A stretch of DNA of 60,699 nucleotides from the NCBI RefSeq assembly GCF_015762685.1, contig NZ_PEHF01000011.1, forward strand, positions 1-60,699, read 5' to 3'. This DNA comes from Candidatus Symbiopectobacterium sp. 'North America' (GTDB lineage: Bacteria > Pseudomonadota > Gammaproteobacteria > Enterobacterales > Enterobacteriaceae). Position numbers and translations under genes: made by a program. Positions 8,173 through 18,176 of this stretch are shown piece after piece. The stretch's first letter is position 1, and each line of letters starts with the position of its first letter. The notes below the pieces were generated by a model. That model ran no database searches. It was not told the origin of the DNA and saw only the letters and a program-made list of their open reading frames with translations.

Positions 8173-9810
8173 ATGTTGAAATTACATCTCCCCCCTTCCC
8201 CGGCCACCCTTAGCGCACAGGAAAATGAGGTGCTGTTGGTGACCAACGCCGACCTGCGCGAGCCCGCTAATGTGACCTGCTGGCCGACACAGCGTGACTA
8301 TGAAGCGCGTTTGGGGGTGACGTTGGAAAAACTGGGTTATCAGATGAAGCGTGCGCACGCGGTGAATAATGAGCGCGGTCACGGCTTTATCAGCAGCCAG
8401 AAAGAGGGGAGCGATCTGTTCGCCGCGATTGATCCGGACGCACCGGTGATTGTGCTACTGACGGCATGGCAGTATTCCCACCACATCGCGCCATCGCTGG
8501 TGCACCACCGTGGCCCGATTTTGCTGCTGGCAAACTTTGATGGCACCTGGCCAGGGCTGGTGGGGATGCTGTGCATGGCGGGATGCCTTACCAGTCTGGA
8601 GCGCCCGTTCTCACGCCTGTGGTCAGAAACCTTTGATGACGCGTTCTTCCATCAAGGTCTGGAAACCTGGCTGCGCGATGGTGCGGTCAGCCACAAAACC
8701 GGCTATCTGCCTCCGGTTGCGCCGACCCATCCGGTGGTTGCCAGAGAAGCGGGACAAATCGGTCGCCAGGTGGGTGAGCATATTTTACGTCACAAGGCGA
8801 TTGTCGGGCTGTTTGATATCTTCTGCATGGGGATGATCAATGGGGTATTCCCGCTTAAAGCGATGGTGGATATCGGCATTCCGGTGGAATCGCTATCGCA
8901 GTCGGCGCTGTTGGTGGAGATGGCAAAAGTCCCGCCCGCGCTGCGTGAAGAATGTCTGGCATGGTATGAAGCGCGTGGCATGCAGTTCCAGTTTGGCGAA
9001 GACGGTCGCCGTGAACTGACGCGTGAGCAGGTGCTTGAGCAATGCGCCATGATGATCGCGATGGCACGTTTTGTGAAACGCTTTGGGCTTTCAGCCGTCG
9101 GCGTGCAGTATCAACAGGGTCTGAAAGACAGCTGCGCGGCCTCTGATTTCGCGGAAGGCGCAATCGGCAATCAGGAGCGTTTCCCTATCCCTGGTGAGAA
9201 CGGTGACACCATTTGGCCCGATCGCGCTATTCCTTGTATGAACGAAGTGGATATGGGCAGTGCCATTCCGCTGGTGATGTTGGGGCAACTGCTCGAAGGT
9301 TTGGGACTACCGGCAGAAACCACGTTGCATGATATTCGCTGGGGAAGCGACTATCAGGGCACCTTCTACTGGGATTTGGAAATCTCCGGTGCTGTGCCGT
9401 TTGCTCAGCTCAAGGGCGGTATTGCAGGGGCTACCGGGTATCGTCAACCTGCCATGTTCTTCCCTTACGGCGGTTCGACCATTGCCGGACAGGGTAAAGC
9501 AGGGCGTTTTATCTGGGCGCCCGCGCACTATGAGGGCACCCAGGTGGTGATGCATATTGGCACCGGCACCGTTGTTGAACTGCCCGAAGGGGCGTTCGAA
9601 CGCCGTCGCCGCGCGACCAACTATGAGTGGCCGCTGCTTAATGCCGTGTTGGATGGCGTGAGCCGCAATGACCTGATGGCTGGGCACCAGAGTAACCACC
9701 TGACCATCGCCTATGTTGACGAGGTGTTGCTGCCGGAAGTGCTGCAAGCCTTTGTTGCCCAGGCGCTGACGCAGAATATCAAGGTTTACACCGCCGGGCA
9801 TGGCTGGTAG
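8173..9810 (+). CDS. L-fucose isomerase-like protein
   Basis: An intact 545-residue protein of the L-fucose/L-arabinose isomerase fold group, which interconverts aldoses and ketoses using a metal ion. The ATG at 8173 is preferred because CAGGAGCAGAAC precedes it; an upstream in-frame codon at 8155 lacks a ribosome site. Acidic and polar residues expected for metal binding occur in NEVDMGSAIP and in the HDIRWGSDYQGTFYW segment, and a Gly-rich GGIAGATGYRQPAMFFPYGG block follows. No signal peptide. It would feed the adjacent FGGY kinase (isomerise, then phosphorylate). The exact sugar is unknown and the family also contains proteins of undefined activity. Confidence 0.75.
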   Translation: MLKLHLPPSPATLSAQENEVLLVTNADLREPANVTCWPTQRDYEARLGVTLEKLGYQMKRAHAVNNERGHGFISSQKEGSDLFAAIDPDAPVIVLLTAWQYSHHIAPSLVHHRGPILLLANFDGTWPGLVGMLCMAGCLTSLERPFSRLWSETFDDAFFHQGLETWLRDGAVSHKTGYLPPVAPTHPVVAREAGQIGRQVGEHILRHKAIVGLFDIFCMGMINGVFPLKAMVDIGIPVESLSQSALLVEMAKVPPALREECLAWYEARGMQFQFGEDGRRELTREQVLEQCAMMIAMARFVKRFGLSAVGVQYQQGLKDSCAASDFAEGAIGNQERFPIPGENGDTIWPDRAIPCMNEVDMGSAIPLVMLGQLLEGLGLPAETTLHDIRWGSDYQGTFYWDLEISGAVPFAQLKGGIAGATGYRQPAMFFPYGGSTIAGQGKAGRFIWAPAHYEGTQVVMHIGTGTVVELPEGAFERRRRATNYEWPLLNAVLDGVSRNDLMAGHQSNHLTIAYVDEVLLPEVLQAFVAQALTQNIKVYTAGHGW

Positions 9811-9844
9811 TTTCTGTCAAAATAACAGGTTGTCAGGCGAGAGT

Positions 9845-10740
9845 ATGCTCGGCATTTGGCCCGTAATGCTGACGCCGTTTGATGAGAAGCGGGAAATTGA
9901 TTACGACTCACTGGCTCGCCTGATCGAATGGTATCTCGCGGCGGGGGTTCACGGTCTGTTCGCCGCTTGCCAATCCAGTGAGATGTTTTTCCTGAGCGAT
10001 CGTGAAACACAGCAGCTGGAGCGCTTTATTGTGCAACAAGTGGATGGGCGTGTGCCGGTGGTGGCCTCTGGCCATACGGCCAACAGCGTGGCACAGCAGG
10101 TTGATCAACTTAACGGCGTAGCCCAGAGCGGCGTGGATGGCCTGATTCTCATCAGTAACCGTCTGGCGTTGCAGGGGGAATCCGACGAGCAGGCATTGCA
10201 GGCGCTGCAAACCCTGACCTCGCAGTTACCCACGTCAGTGGATCTGGGGATTTATGAATGCCCGTATCCTTATAAACGCTTGCTGTCAGATGAAACGGTT
10301 GCCTGGTGTGTGCAGAGTCAGCGTTACACCTTTATCAAGGATACCTGCTGTGATTTACCCACCATCCGTCGCCGTCTGGCGCTGGCAGATGGCTGCCGCC
10401 TGCACCTGGCGAACGCCAATAGCCAGACACTGTTGGCCTCGTTCCAGGCAGGCTGTCAGGCTTACAGCGGCGTGATGGCGAATTTCCATCCGCAACTTTA
10501 TGTCTGGCTGTATGAAAACTGGCGCAGGCACTGGCGGATTATCTGGCGACGGCGGCGTTGGCGGAACACCTTGATTACCCGGCCTGTGCCAAATATTTCC
10601 AGCAGCAGGTGGGGAATTTTGCGCCCCATGCTTGCCGAGTGCGTAACAGTGCGGGGTATGCCTCCACCTTCTTCCCAGCCGCCATTGATAGTATGATGCG
10701 CCAGGGAGAATCGCTGGGCCAGCGCGTGACGAAGCCATAA
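9845..10740 (+). pseudogene. DHDPS/NanA-superfamily aldolase, one frameshift
   Basis: A class I aldolase of the dihydrodipicolinate synthase superfamily, which typically cleaves or joins 2-keto acids such as KDG or N-acetylneuraminate. Visible features: GIWPVMLTPFDE at the N-terminus, the substrate carboxylate loop QSSE at 43-46, the proton-relay Tyr137 in GIYECPYPY, and the Schiff-base Lys165 in FIKDTC. A frame change lies near 10518-10525 (YENW, then continuing as ALADYLATAALAEHLDY in another frame) and the remainder runs on to TAA at 10738-10740. Everything else is well preserved, so this is a single recent lesion. Confidence 0.85.
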
Positions 10741-10752
10741 AAGGAGATGCTG

Positions 10753-11796
10753 ATGCTGACCACACTGACGAGAGAAGCGCTGTTGCCTGCGGATCAACGC
10801 GATTTCTCCAATTGCCATGCTTCTACCCTGGCCCTGTTGCTGCAGGAGACAGTGGTAGTGGCCTACTTTGCGGGCACCAAAGAGGGCGCTGGCGACACCG
10901 CCATCTGGCTGTCACGCCGTGAGCAGGGCACGTGGTTACCGCCGCAGCGGGCGATTGCTGAACCGGGGCTGGCCCACTGGAATCCGGTGCTGCACTGGCA
11001 AGCCGGGCAGCTCTGGCTGTTTTATAAGGTGGGCCCGGATGTGCACCATTGGTTGACTCGGGTTGCTGTGTCTGACGATGGCGGCGTGAGCTGGTCCACG
11101 CAGGTGGCGTTAGTGGAAAACGATGCGTTACCGCGCGGTCCGGTGAAGAATAAGCTGCTGGTGATGTCGAACGGTGAGTGGCTGGCGCCGGGCTCGGTGG
11201 AAGATGAGCGTTATTGGGATGCTTTTGTCGATATCAGCGCCGATCGCGGCTTATCGTGGCATAAAGCAGCAATTCCTTTACAACATCAGGCTCCGGCCGC
11301 GAGCGAAGAACAGCAGCTTTGGCAGGGATTGCAGCAGAACGCGCTGTGGGAGAATGACCTGAACCGCGTGTTTCAGTAGAACGGCGTAATTCAACCGACA
11401 GCGTGGGAGTCGTCACCGGGCCACGTGCATGTGCTGATGCGCAGTACCCGAGGACAGGTTTACCGCAGTGATTCACAAGACTACGGCAGGCATTGGTGTT
11501 CCGCCTACGCCACCACGTTACCAAACAATAACAGCGGGATAGATGTGGTACGCACACCGGACGGAAGCCTAGTGCTGGTGTTTAACCCGATAACCGGAAA
11601 CTGGAACCAGCGTTATCCGCTGTCAGTGGCGGTTTCCCACAATAACGCTGAGCAGTGGGAAATGGCGGGCGCGCTGGAAACGGATAACGGCGAATTTTCT
11701 TATCCGGCGATCGTTTGCCAAGAAAATGCGCTTCACATCACATATACCTGGAATCGAACCAACATCATTTATCAGAAAATCAACATTATGCAGTAA
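10753..11796 (+). pseudogene. BNR/sialidase-fold protein, one in-frame TAG
   Basis: A six-bladed propeller of the sialidase superfamily (about 347 codons). Three Asp-box repeats of the form SxDxGxxW are visible: SDDGGVSW, SADRGLSW and SQDYGRHW. AAAGGAG precedes the ATG at 10753. An in-frame TAG at 11377-11379 interrupts it after NDLNRVFQ; the same frame continues NGVIQPTAWESSPGHVHVLMRS to the natural end. No signal peptide is seen, so a cytosolic role in sugar-acid processing, not extracellular desialylation, is likely. Lying between an aldolase and a TctC-type binding protein, it probably served the same pathway. Substrate unknown. Confidence 0.8.
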
Positions 11797-11841
11797 GTTA
11801 TCCCTTTTTATCCGACCCTACCAATAAGAACGGAGAATACA

Positions 11842-12823
11842 ATGAAGAAGACCTTGCTCCTGCTTTTGGCGTCAGTGATGCCGTTCTGCGCGAACCAGGC
11901 GTTCGCGGAACCCTCGACGATCAGCTATGCCAAGAAAAACATCGAAGTGGTTATTCCCAAAAACCCCGGCGGTGGTACTGACACCTCTGCCCGAACCCTG
12001 ATCGAATTTTCCAAGGATCATTTACCGAAAGGTGTGATTTTTGTACCGGTAAACAAACCGGCAGGCAACGGTATCACCGGGCTGATTGAAGTCGCCAGAG
12101 CGAAACTGGACGGTTACAAGCTGGTGATGACCACGGTGGAACTGGCGATGTTCCCGCATCAGAACAAATCACCGGTCACCTACAAAGATTTCACCCCGCT
12201 GGTCACTACCATCGCCGACCCGGTGACTATCGTGGTGCGTGCCGATGCGGGCTTTGACACGCTGCAAGCGTTTATCGATTCCGCCAAACAGCAGCCGGGC
12301 AAGCTCAAGGTGGGTAACTCCGGCATGGGGGGCGATTTACCACCTCGCCGCGGTGAACATTGAGAAAACTACTGGCACTAAATTCAATCACATTCCTTAT
12401 AACGAAGGCACCGGGCCGTCGATTGCCGCACTGATTGGTGGGCACATTGATGCCGTGTTAACCACGCCGGGCGCCGTGAAGTCGCAGGTTGACGCAGGCA
12501 TTCTTAAAGTGCTGGCGGTGATGGATGAGAAACGCTTTGAACTGTTGCCTGACGTACCGACCATCAAAGAAGCGTTAGGGCTGGATGTGAACGTCAAGAT
12601 GCGCGCCTGGGCAGTGCTGGCGACGACGGCGAAAGTACCGCCGGAAGTGGCCGAACAACTGGTTAAAGCCTTTACCGAAGTGGTCAATACCCCCGCCTAT
12701 CAGGATGCGGTGAGAAAACAGGGCATCATGCCAGTGACTATTGTCGGACAGGACGCTTACAACATGATGCGTGAAGATGATGAGCTCTACAAACAGCTTA
12801 TTGCCGATACGCTGAAGAAATAA
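11842..12823 (+). pseudogene. TctC-type periplasmic substrate-binding protein, one frameshift
   Basis: Binding protein of a tripartite tricarboxylate transporter (TTT/Bug family), capturing organic or sugar acids in the periplasm. A signal peptide (MKKTLLLLLASVMPFCANQAFA, cleavage after about residue 22) precedes the mature part with PKNPGGGTDTSART, typical of Bug proteins. A run of six G at about 12336 is one too long: after GNSGMG the frame should continue AIYHLAAVNIEKTTG but shifts into an early stop at 12361. The second half is intact to TAA 12821-12823. A strong intercistronic hairpin follows. Ligand presumably the substrate of the flanking sugar cluster. Confidence 0.9.
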
Positions 12824-12834
12824 CGCTGTCGATA

Positions 12835-12861
12835 CGCTTGTCGGCCCGGTGCCGACAAGCG
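12835..12861 (+). promoter_or_regulatory. Hairpin between tctC-like and tctB-like genes
   Basis: CGCTTGTCGG and CCGACAAGCG form a perfect 10-bp stem with a 7-nt loop and no following T run. Such stems often stabilise the upstream binding-protein message relative to the permease message. Confidence 0.7.
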
Positions 12862-12872
12862 GGAGAATTGCT

Positions 12873-13340
12873 ATGCGCAAATATGATGTGTTAGTCGGCC
12901 TGTTCTCTTTTGGGTTTGGCCTGCTGATATTGTTCCTGTCCCGTGAAATGTCGATGTTTGATGAATATGGCCTTCCGGGCGAGCGTTATTGGCCCTTTGG
13001 GCTGGCGTGCCTGTTTATTCTGCTCGGTGTGCTGCAATGGAGCTTGGTGCTGAAAAACCGTCTGATGGCGGACAGAAGCATCGATTTCTCGTCGGTAAAT
13101 GTGCGCAAGGCCTACCTGATCGGCGCGCTGGCTGTGGGTTATGGCATCGTGATGGCCTGGGCGGGATTCATTATTTCGGCGGTGATTTTTATTCCCTGCA
13201 CCATGGTGCTGATGAAAGAAAAGCGTGTCTGGTTTGTTGCGCTCTCCACGCTGCTTATTGTCACTGCGGTCTACCTGTTTTTCACCTATCTGTTCAACTC
13301 GCCGCTGCCAACGGCAGAGTTCAGTGATTTGGGCTTCTAG
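12873..13340 (+). CDS. TctB-type small permease subunit
   Basis: A 155-residue small membrane subunit of the tripartite tricarboxylate transporter with four hydrophobic segments (around residues 8-24, 45-62, 88-106 and 120-142). The ATG at 12873 follows GGGAGAATTGCT. TctB proteins pair with the large subunit TctA and are poorly conserved in sequence; assignment rests on topology and position between TctC and TctA. The gene is intact although both partners carry lesions. Confidence 0.85.
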   Translation: MRKYDVLVGLFSFGFGLLILFLSREMSMFDEYGLPGERYWPFGLACLFILLGVLQWSLVLKNRLMADRSIDFSSVNVRKAYLIGALAVGYGIVMAWAGFIISAVIFIPCTMVLMKEKRVWFVALSTLLIVTAVYLFFTYLFNSPLPTAEFSDLGF

Positions 13341-13430
13341 CGTCAGGTCTTTTCAGCCAGATTCTCTACGTAGGCGCTGGCGTGTAGCAAACCTGTAGCG
13401 AACATAGCGAATATAAAGAAGGGCAGTATC

Positions 13431-14969
13431 ATAAACGAAGTCCTTGCCGCGTTTTCCGTGGTATTCAGCTTTGACACGATTGCCGTGATTTTTCTCGGGG
13501 CGCTTGCGGGCATCCTGATCGGAATTATCCCCGGCCTGACGGTCAATATGGGTATCGCATTGTTATTACCGCTGACCTATTTCTTCCAGGGTGTTAGCGG
13601 GATTCTTCTTCTGCTAGGGGTGTATTCCGGTGCCGTTTATGGCGGCTCTATCACCGCGATACTGATCAGTACGCCGGGTACGTCCGCCTCTGCCGCTACC
13701 GTGCTGGATGGCTATCCAATGGCCAAGCGCGGCGAGGCCGGGCGCGCGTTAGGGCTGTCCACGATGGGATCGCTGTTCGGCGGCATATTCAGTACCATTG
13801 CGTTGATTGTGATAGCGCCGATGCTGGCGACCGTCGCGACCGGATTCTCTGCGCCGGAATACTTTGCGCTGGCAATTTTCGGTATCAGTATCATTACCAG
13901 CGTCTCATCACAGTACATAATCAAAGGGTTAATCGGCGGCGGTATCGGGCTGGCGATCGCCACGATAGGGCTGGACCCAATGACCAGCGGCATGCGCTTT
14001 ACCTTTGACTCCATCTACCTGATGGGTGGTATCTCATTTATCCCAGTACTGGTTGGCTTGTTTGCTTTTTCCCAGGGGTTGCTCAGCACCGAGGAGCACT
14101 TCCGTGAAGGTGGCATCATGCAGAAACCGGTAGCGAAAATCACCCGCATTTTACCGAGCTGGGTTGATTTCAAACGCTGCCTGCCGACTTGGGTGCGTTC
14201 GTCTGTGATCGGTACCGGCATCGGCACCATTCCCGGCGTGGGCGGCGATATCTCATCCTGGATTGCCTATAACGAAGCGAAACGCTGGTCAAAACACCCG
14301 GAAGAGTTTGGTAAGGGTTCTCCGGAAGGCGTATCCGCACCTGAAGCCGGGGCCAACGCGGTCTCGAGCGGCTGTATGGTCCCGTTGATGACGCTGGGTA
14401 TTCCCGGCGATGGCGCGACAGCCATCATCATGGGCGCGTTTCTGGTGCAAGGGTTGGCGCTGGAACCACAGTTGTTCACTGAGCATCCGGTTGAAGTCAA
14501 TACCATTTTTATTGGCCTGATGATGGCGAATATCTTCATGGGATTGCTGGGTTTCATGGGCATGAAGCTGTTCGTGAAGGTGATGGACGTGCCGCTCAAG
14601 CTGCTGGTGCCAGTGATTTTGCTGCTGTGCGCCGTGGGGGCTTACACCGTTAACCACAGCATGATTGATGTTTTCGTCATGATGGGGGCCGGGCTGGTGG
14701 CCTACATCCTGATCAAGCTTGATTTCTCCATGTCGCCTATTGTGATTGGTATCATCCTTGGTCCGTTGACAGAAACCAACCTGCGGCGTTCATTAATGAT
14801 GTCGCAAGGGGATGTGTCGATATTCTTTACGCGCCCGGTGTGTGCCACGTTCATTGTGATTGCGGTATTAACCCTGTTCCTGCCCATCGTTTCACCGATG
14901 TGGAAAAACTGGCGTCAAAAAACGCTGAAAAAAAAGCAGGATGCGCAGAGTAATCAGCCAGGGGTGTAA
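13431..14969 (+). CDS. TctA-type large permease subunit with ATA in place of its start codon
   Basis: Large membrane subunit of the TTT transporter, about 512 residues, with many hydrophobic helices and the family signatures GIIPGLTVNMGIALLLPLT, STPGTSASAATVLDG, IPGVGGDISSWIAYNEAKR and LGIPGDGATAIIMGAF. The reading frame opens at 13431 with ATA AAC GAA GTC CTT GCC behind a ribosome site (AAGAAGGGCAG), where TctA proteins normally begin MNEVL. The initiation codon therefore appears to have changed from ATG to ATA. The next possible start is GTG at 13458, which has no ribosome site. Otherwise the frame is fully intact. Expression is probably greatly reduced. Confidence 0.85.
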   Translation: MNEVLAAFSVVFSFDTIAVIFLGALAGILIGIIPGLTVNMGIALLLPLTYFFQGVSGILLLLGVYSGAVYGGSITAILISTPGTSASAATVLDGYPMAKRGEAGRALGLSTMGSLFGGIFSTIALIVIAPMLATVATGFSAPEYFALAIFGISIITSVSSQYIIKGLIGGGIGLAIATIGLDPMTSGMRFTFDSIYLMGGISFIPVLVGLFAFSQGLLSTEEHFREGGIMQKPVAKITRILPSWVDFKRCLPTWVRSSVIGTGIGTIPGVGGDISSWIAYNEAKRWSKHPEEFGKGSPEGVSAPEAGANAVSSGCMVPLMTLGIPGDGATAIIMGAFLVQGLALEPQLFTEHPVEVNTIFIGLMMANIFMGLLGFMGMKLFVKVMDVPLKLLVPVILLLCAVGAYTVNHSMIDVFVMMGAGLVAYILIKLDFSMSPIVIGIILGPLTETNLRRSLMMSQGDVSIFFTRPVCATFIVIAVLTLFLPIVSPMWKNWRQKTLKKKQDAQSNQPGV

Positions 14970-15074
14970 ACCTTCGCGCATTATTGGTCGCGTAGCGGTG
15001 CGATGTTATACTACGAGCCGTGTTTCCCGTCGGGGAAACTCCCTTCGTGATGGAGTGTTATTCAGGATCTCACT

Positions 15075-16118
15075 ATGGCAAAAACGGTCGAGCAGATCGC
15101 CAATGATTTACATATCTCCATCACCACCGTTCGGCTGGTGCTGAACGGTAAAGCCGAGCAATACCGTATCAGCGCCAAGACGCAGCAGCGGATAACCCAC
15201 TATGTGACGGAGCATGGTTATACCGTTAACTACACGGCGCGCAGCCTGAAGTTAAATAAAACCGACACGTTGGGGCTGATTATTCCCCGCCTTTCCAACC
15301 CGTTTTTTTCCACGCTGGCGGAGAAACTGGAGATCCGCTGCCGGGCCGCAGGCTATCAAATGATGATCAGCTGTACCTACAGTGATGCAAAGTATGAAAA
15401 CAAACTGGTAGACGCGCTGCTACAACGCAACGTGGACGGCTTGTTTGTTGTGCCCTCTTCGCGCCAAACACAACAGCACCATGTGAAAATGGTTAACCGC
15501 CCGCTGGTGGTGTTGGACCGTGATTTCGGCACGGAAGACGTTTCTCTGGTGGTGAGTGATAACTTGCAGGGCGGCGTTCAACTGGCGCAGGCGATGTTGG
15601 CACGCAACCTCGACAAGGGGATAACGCTCAGCGATGAGCCGCTTTATTTTATGGCGGGAGACACCCGGCAGCCAGCGATTAAGGAGCGCCTGAAAGGGTA
15701 TCAGCAAGCGTTGCTGCGTCACGGTATCAAAGCCCCGGCTGAGTTGATCTTGCAGGCCGAGCACAACCGCCGCGAAGACGGTATCGCCATGATGCAAACC
15801 TTTCTCACGCGCCATGTCGAAGCGCCTAAAGCCTTTATTGCGTCATCCTTGCCCGTGTTGGAAGGGGTTTTGAGTGCGCTCCGTGAACGTTATGGCTCGA
15901 TTCCCGCCGACATGAATATTGGCACCTTCGATGAGCACACCATGTTGGGCTTTCTTGCTAATAATCTCTGGTCAATGCGGCAGGATGAAGACGCCTGGGC
16001 GGAGCAGGCATTTACGTTGATGCAGCGTGCCTTGCACGGAGAAAATCAATTGGCACGAGCCATTATTCCCATGACGTTAATTCATCGGCGTCAGGCATTG
16101 GGTGACCTTTCCTCGTAA
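15075..16118 (+). CDS. LacI-family transcriptional regulator
   Basis: An intact 347-residue repressor. Residues 4-25 form the LacI-type helix-turn-helix (TVEQIANDLHISITTVRLVLNG), followed by the hinge region and a periplasmic-binding-protein-like sugar sensor domain opening with TLGLIIPRLSNPFFSTLAEKLE; FruR/Cra-type proteins look similar. It closes the sugar/TTT cluster, 105 bp after tctA, and likely binds the palindrome at 6443-6456. A small inverted repeat (GTTTCCC / GGGAAAC, 15022-15039) sits in its own leader and may be a second control site. Effector sugar unknown. Confidence 0.85.
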   Translation: MAKTVEQIANDLHISITTVRLVLNGKAEQYRISAKTQQRITHYVTEHGYTVNYTARSLKLNKTDTLGLIIPRLSNPFFSTLAEKLEIRCRAAGYQMMISCTYSDAKYENKLVDALLQRNVDGLFVVPSSRQTQQHHVKMVNRPLVVLDRDFGTEDVSLVVSDNLQGGVQLAQAMLARNLDKGITLSDEPLYFMAGDTRQPAIKERLKGYQQALLRHGIKAPAELILQAEHNRREDGIAMMQTFLTRHVEAPKAFIASSLPVLEGVLSALRERYGSIPADMNIGTFDEHTMLGFLANNLWSMRQDEDAWAEQAFTLMQRALHGENQLARAIIPMTLIHRRQALGDLSS

Positions 16119-16302
16119 AAATCAGCTTGATATCGCGGTAATCACCGCGAAAATGCAAGAAAATCGTCATGTGATATGTGTATACTATTGATACTATTAT
16201 ACTTTTTTCATGGCTGCTGATTGGCAACCCCATCAGTTTTCGTGTTTGCGAGTACTGAACACACAGTGTAATACGCGATTAAAAAAACAAGAGGCACATT
16301 GC

Positions 16303-16656
16303 GTGAAGCGATCCTATTTTTTATATTTTGGCAGTAATAGAAATAAGGAAGATGTTAACGCGTTGTTGAGTCAATATTGGGATATCATTTGTGTGGCCCA
16401 CGATAATTATTATTGTGGTTGTTACTATTTATATTCCGGTTTTTATGCCGACCGACTCACCGTGAAAGATAATAAAATTGCAGGGACGGAGGAGTGGCTT
16501 GATGAGGATAATCGTCACTACCGTACCCTTATCGAAGTGACGTTTATTCACGGACGTAATGCAGACAAATTGAACCGATGCGAATTTATTAAAGAAGCGT
16601 TCGCACAATTGAAAATTGCCGAGGTCATCGGCGATAAGTGTATTGAAGAGATTTAA
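16303..16656 (+). CDS. Hypothetical 117-residue protein, orphan-immunity-like
   Basis: No family is recognised. The GTG at 16303 is chosen because GAGGCACATTGC precedes it; an upstream ATG at 16210 lacks a ribosome site. The small soluble protein is acidic and rich in Tyr, Asp and Cys (KRSYFLYFGS, NYYCGCYYLYSGFYAD), with no membrane segment or signal. The gene is more AT-rich than its neighbours and stands alone between two catabolic clusters, the usual setting of a horizontally acquired cargo gene such as an orphan immunity protein. That role is a guess from size, composition and context only. Confidence 0.5.
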   Translation: MKRSYFLYFGSNRNKEDVNALLSQYWDIICVAHDNYYCGCYYLYSGFYADRLTVKDNKIAGTEEWLDEDNRHYRTLIEVTFIHGRNADKLNRCEFIKEAFAQLKIAEVIGDKCIEEI

Positions 16657-16755
16657 CGTCTACCCCCTTTGCACCTTGGGCTGAACCCGACAGTGCACGC
16701 GCTGCCCGCGTCCAAACGGGCTGCGCCAATAACGCCTACTGGAACCAGCCAATAT

Positions 16756-18176
16756 TTATGTCTCGCTATCGTCACCGCTGAGTGCCAATTGCGCCAACGT
16801 GACGGGCTTAAGGGGAAAACGGGCGCGCACGTATCCGGTTTCTGATACGTGGCGCTGCTGCGTGTCGGCTAGAATAGCCGCCGCATTGTGTCCGCACATC
16901 CGTCCCTGACAGGGGCCCATGCCGCAGCGGGTAAACGCTTTCAACTGATTCGTGCCGATGCAACCCGCGCGCGCGGCCTGACGAATTTCCCCGGCACTCA
17001 CCTGTTCACAGCGGCAGATGGTCACGTCGTCATGGGGTTTTTGTGCCTGTTTGGGAATGGGATAAAGCGCTGCCAAAAAGGGGCGCAGCGAACGCAGCTC
17101 GGCGCGCTGTTGCGGCAGTTCAGTACATTGTTGTGATAGTCATCTTCTGGGAGCTTACCCGCTGCATGCACAATGCTTAGTGCGGCAAGCTGCCCGCTGA
17201 GCATTGCCGCTTCTCCGCCCTCAATGCCGTCCGCGTCTCCTGCCAGATAGATACCGGGTTGGCTGCTTTCCTGGCGTTCGTCTACTTCCGGCTGCCAGTG
17301 GTGTTGCTCATCATCCCAAACCAGTTTGCAACCGAGGGCATTGGCGCACTGCGTGGCCGGAATCACCCCGATATGGCTTAATACCGTTGAGGTAACGCGC
17401 TGTATCGGATGGCCTCGATGGGAAAAGCGCACGGCGGTGACCTGCGTTTCTCCTTCGATGGCAATATCGGTCACACCGGAATAATAAGGCACTTTAGCAC
17501 GTTGCAGTTCGCGCAGCAGCTTGATGCCTTTGAACAGATCGCGTGAGGTATGACGTAATGCCTTCGGCAAGCGTGGCAGTGCCCGCAAGTAATCCTGCGG
17601 GCGCGTGGTGTCCAGCACCGCTTGAATTCGGCCTCCCACGCGAATCACTTGTGCGGCGAACAGTAACAACAGTGGGCCGTTGCCCACCAGAATGCTGTCC
17701 GCAGGGGGCAATAATCCCGCTGATTTCATTAACAGCTGTGCGGCACCTACCGTCATCGCACCAGGTAATGTCCAGCCCGGCAGTGGAAAACTGCGTTCTT
17801 GTGCACCAGTGGCCAGCAGAATAAAACGCGCCTGCACCACACGTTGGCGCGGTGAATCGCCCTGTTCCAGCAGATAGGCCTGTTTCTCCGACGTCACCTG
17901 CCAGACGGCAGTACGCGCCAGATAGCACACGCGGGGTGAGAAGGCGACTTCTGCCAGGCTACGGCGTACGCTGTACTCTTCGCCGAACAGGGTTTGTGGG
18001 TTGGCAAACGGTGACTGGGTGACCTGTCGCAGCAGTTGGCCGCCCGGTAACGGATTTTCATCGGCCAGCCAGACGGATAAGCCTGCTGCGCTGGCGATCT
18101 GCGCGGCTTTCAGCCCGGCCAGGCCTGCGCCAATAATCAGCAGATCGCACGTATTCACTGTCCTGGTCTGGGGCAT
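16756..18176 (-). pseudogene. HcnB-like FAD oxidoreductase with BFD iron-sulfur domain, one frameshift
   Basis: Subunit of a membrane-associated amine/amino-acid or opine dehydrogenase of the HcnB/SoxA/OoxA type. It has an N-terminal Rossmann FAD site (LLIIGAGLAGLKAAQIAS), a second nucleotide fold (SILVGNGPLLLLFAAQ), GIYLAGDADGIEGGEAA, and at the C-terminus a bacterioferredoxin-associated-ferredoxin domain with four cysteines (CRCEQ...CGMGPCQG). A frame change at about 17115-17125 separates the FAD part from the last 110 residues. The start overlaps the preceding HcnA-like gene by 22 bp. Operon order on the minus strand is MalY-like, racemase, HcnC-like, HcnA-like, HcnB-like. Confidence 0.85.
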
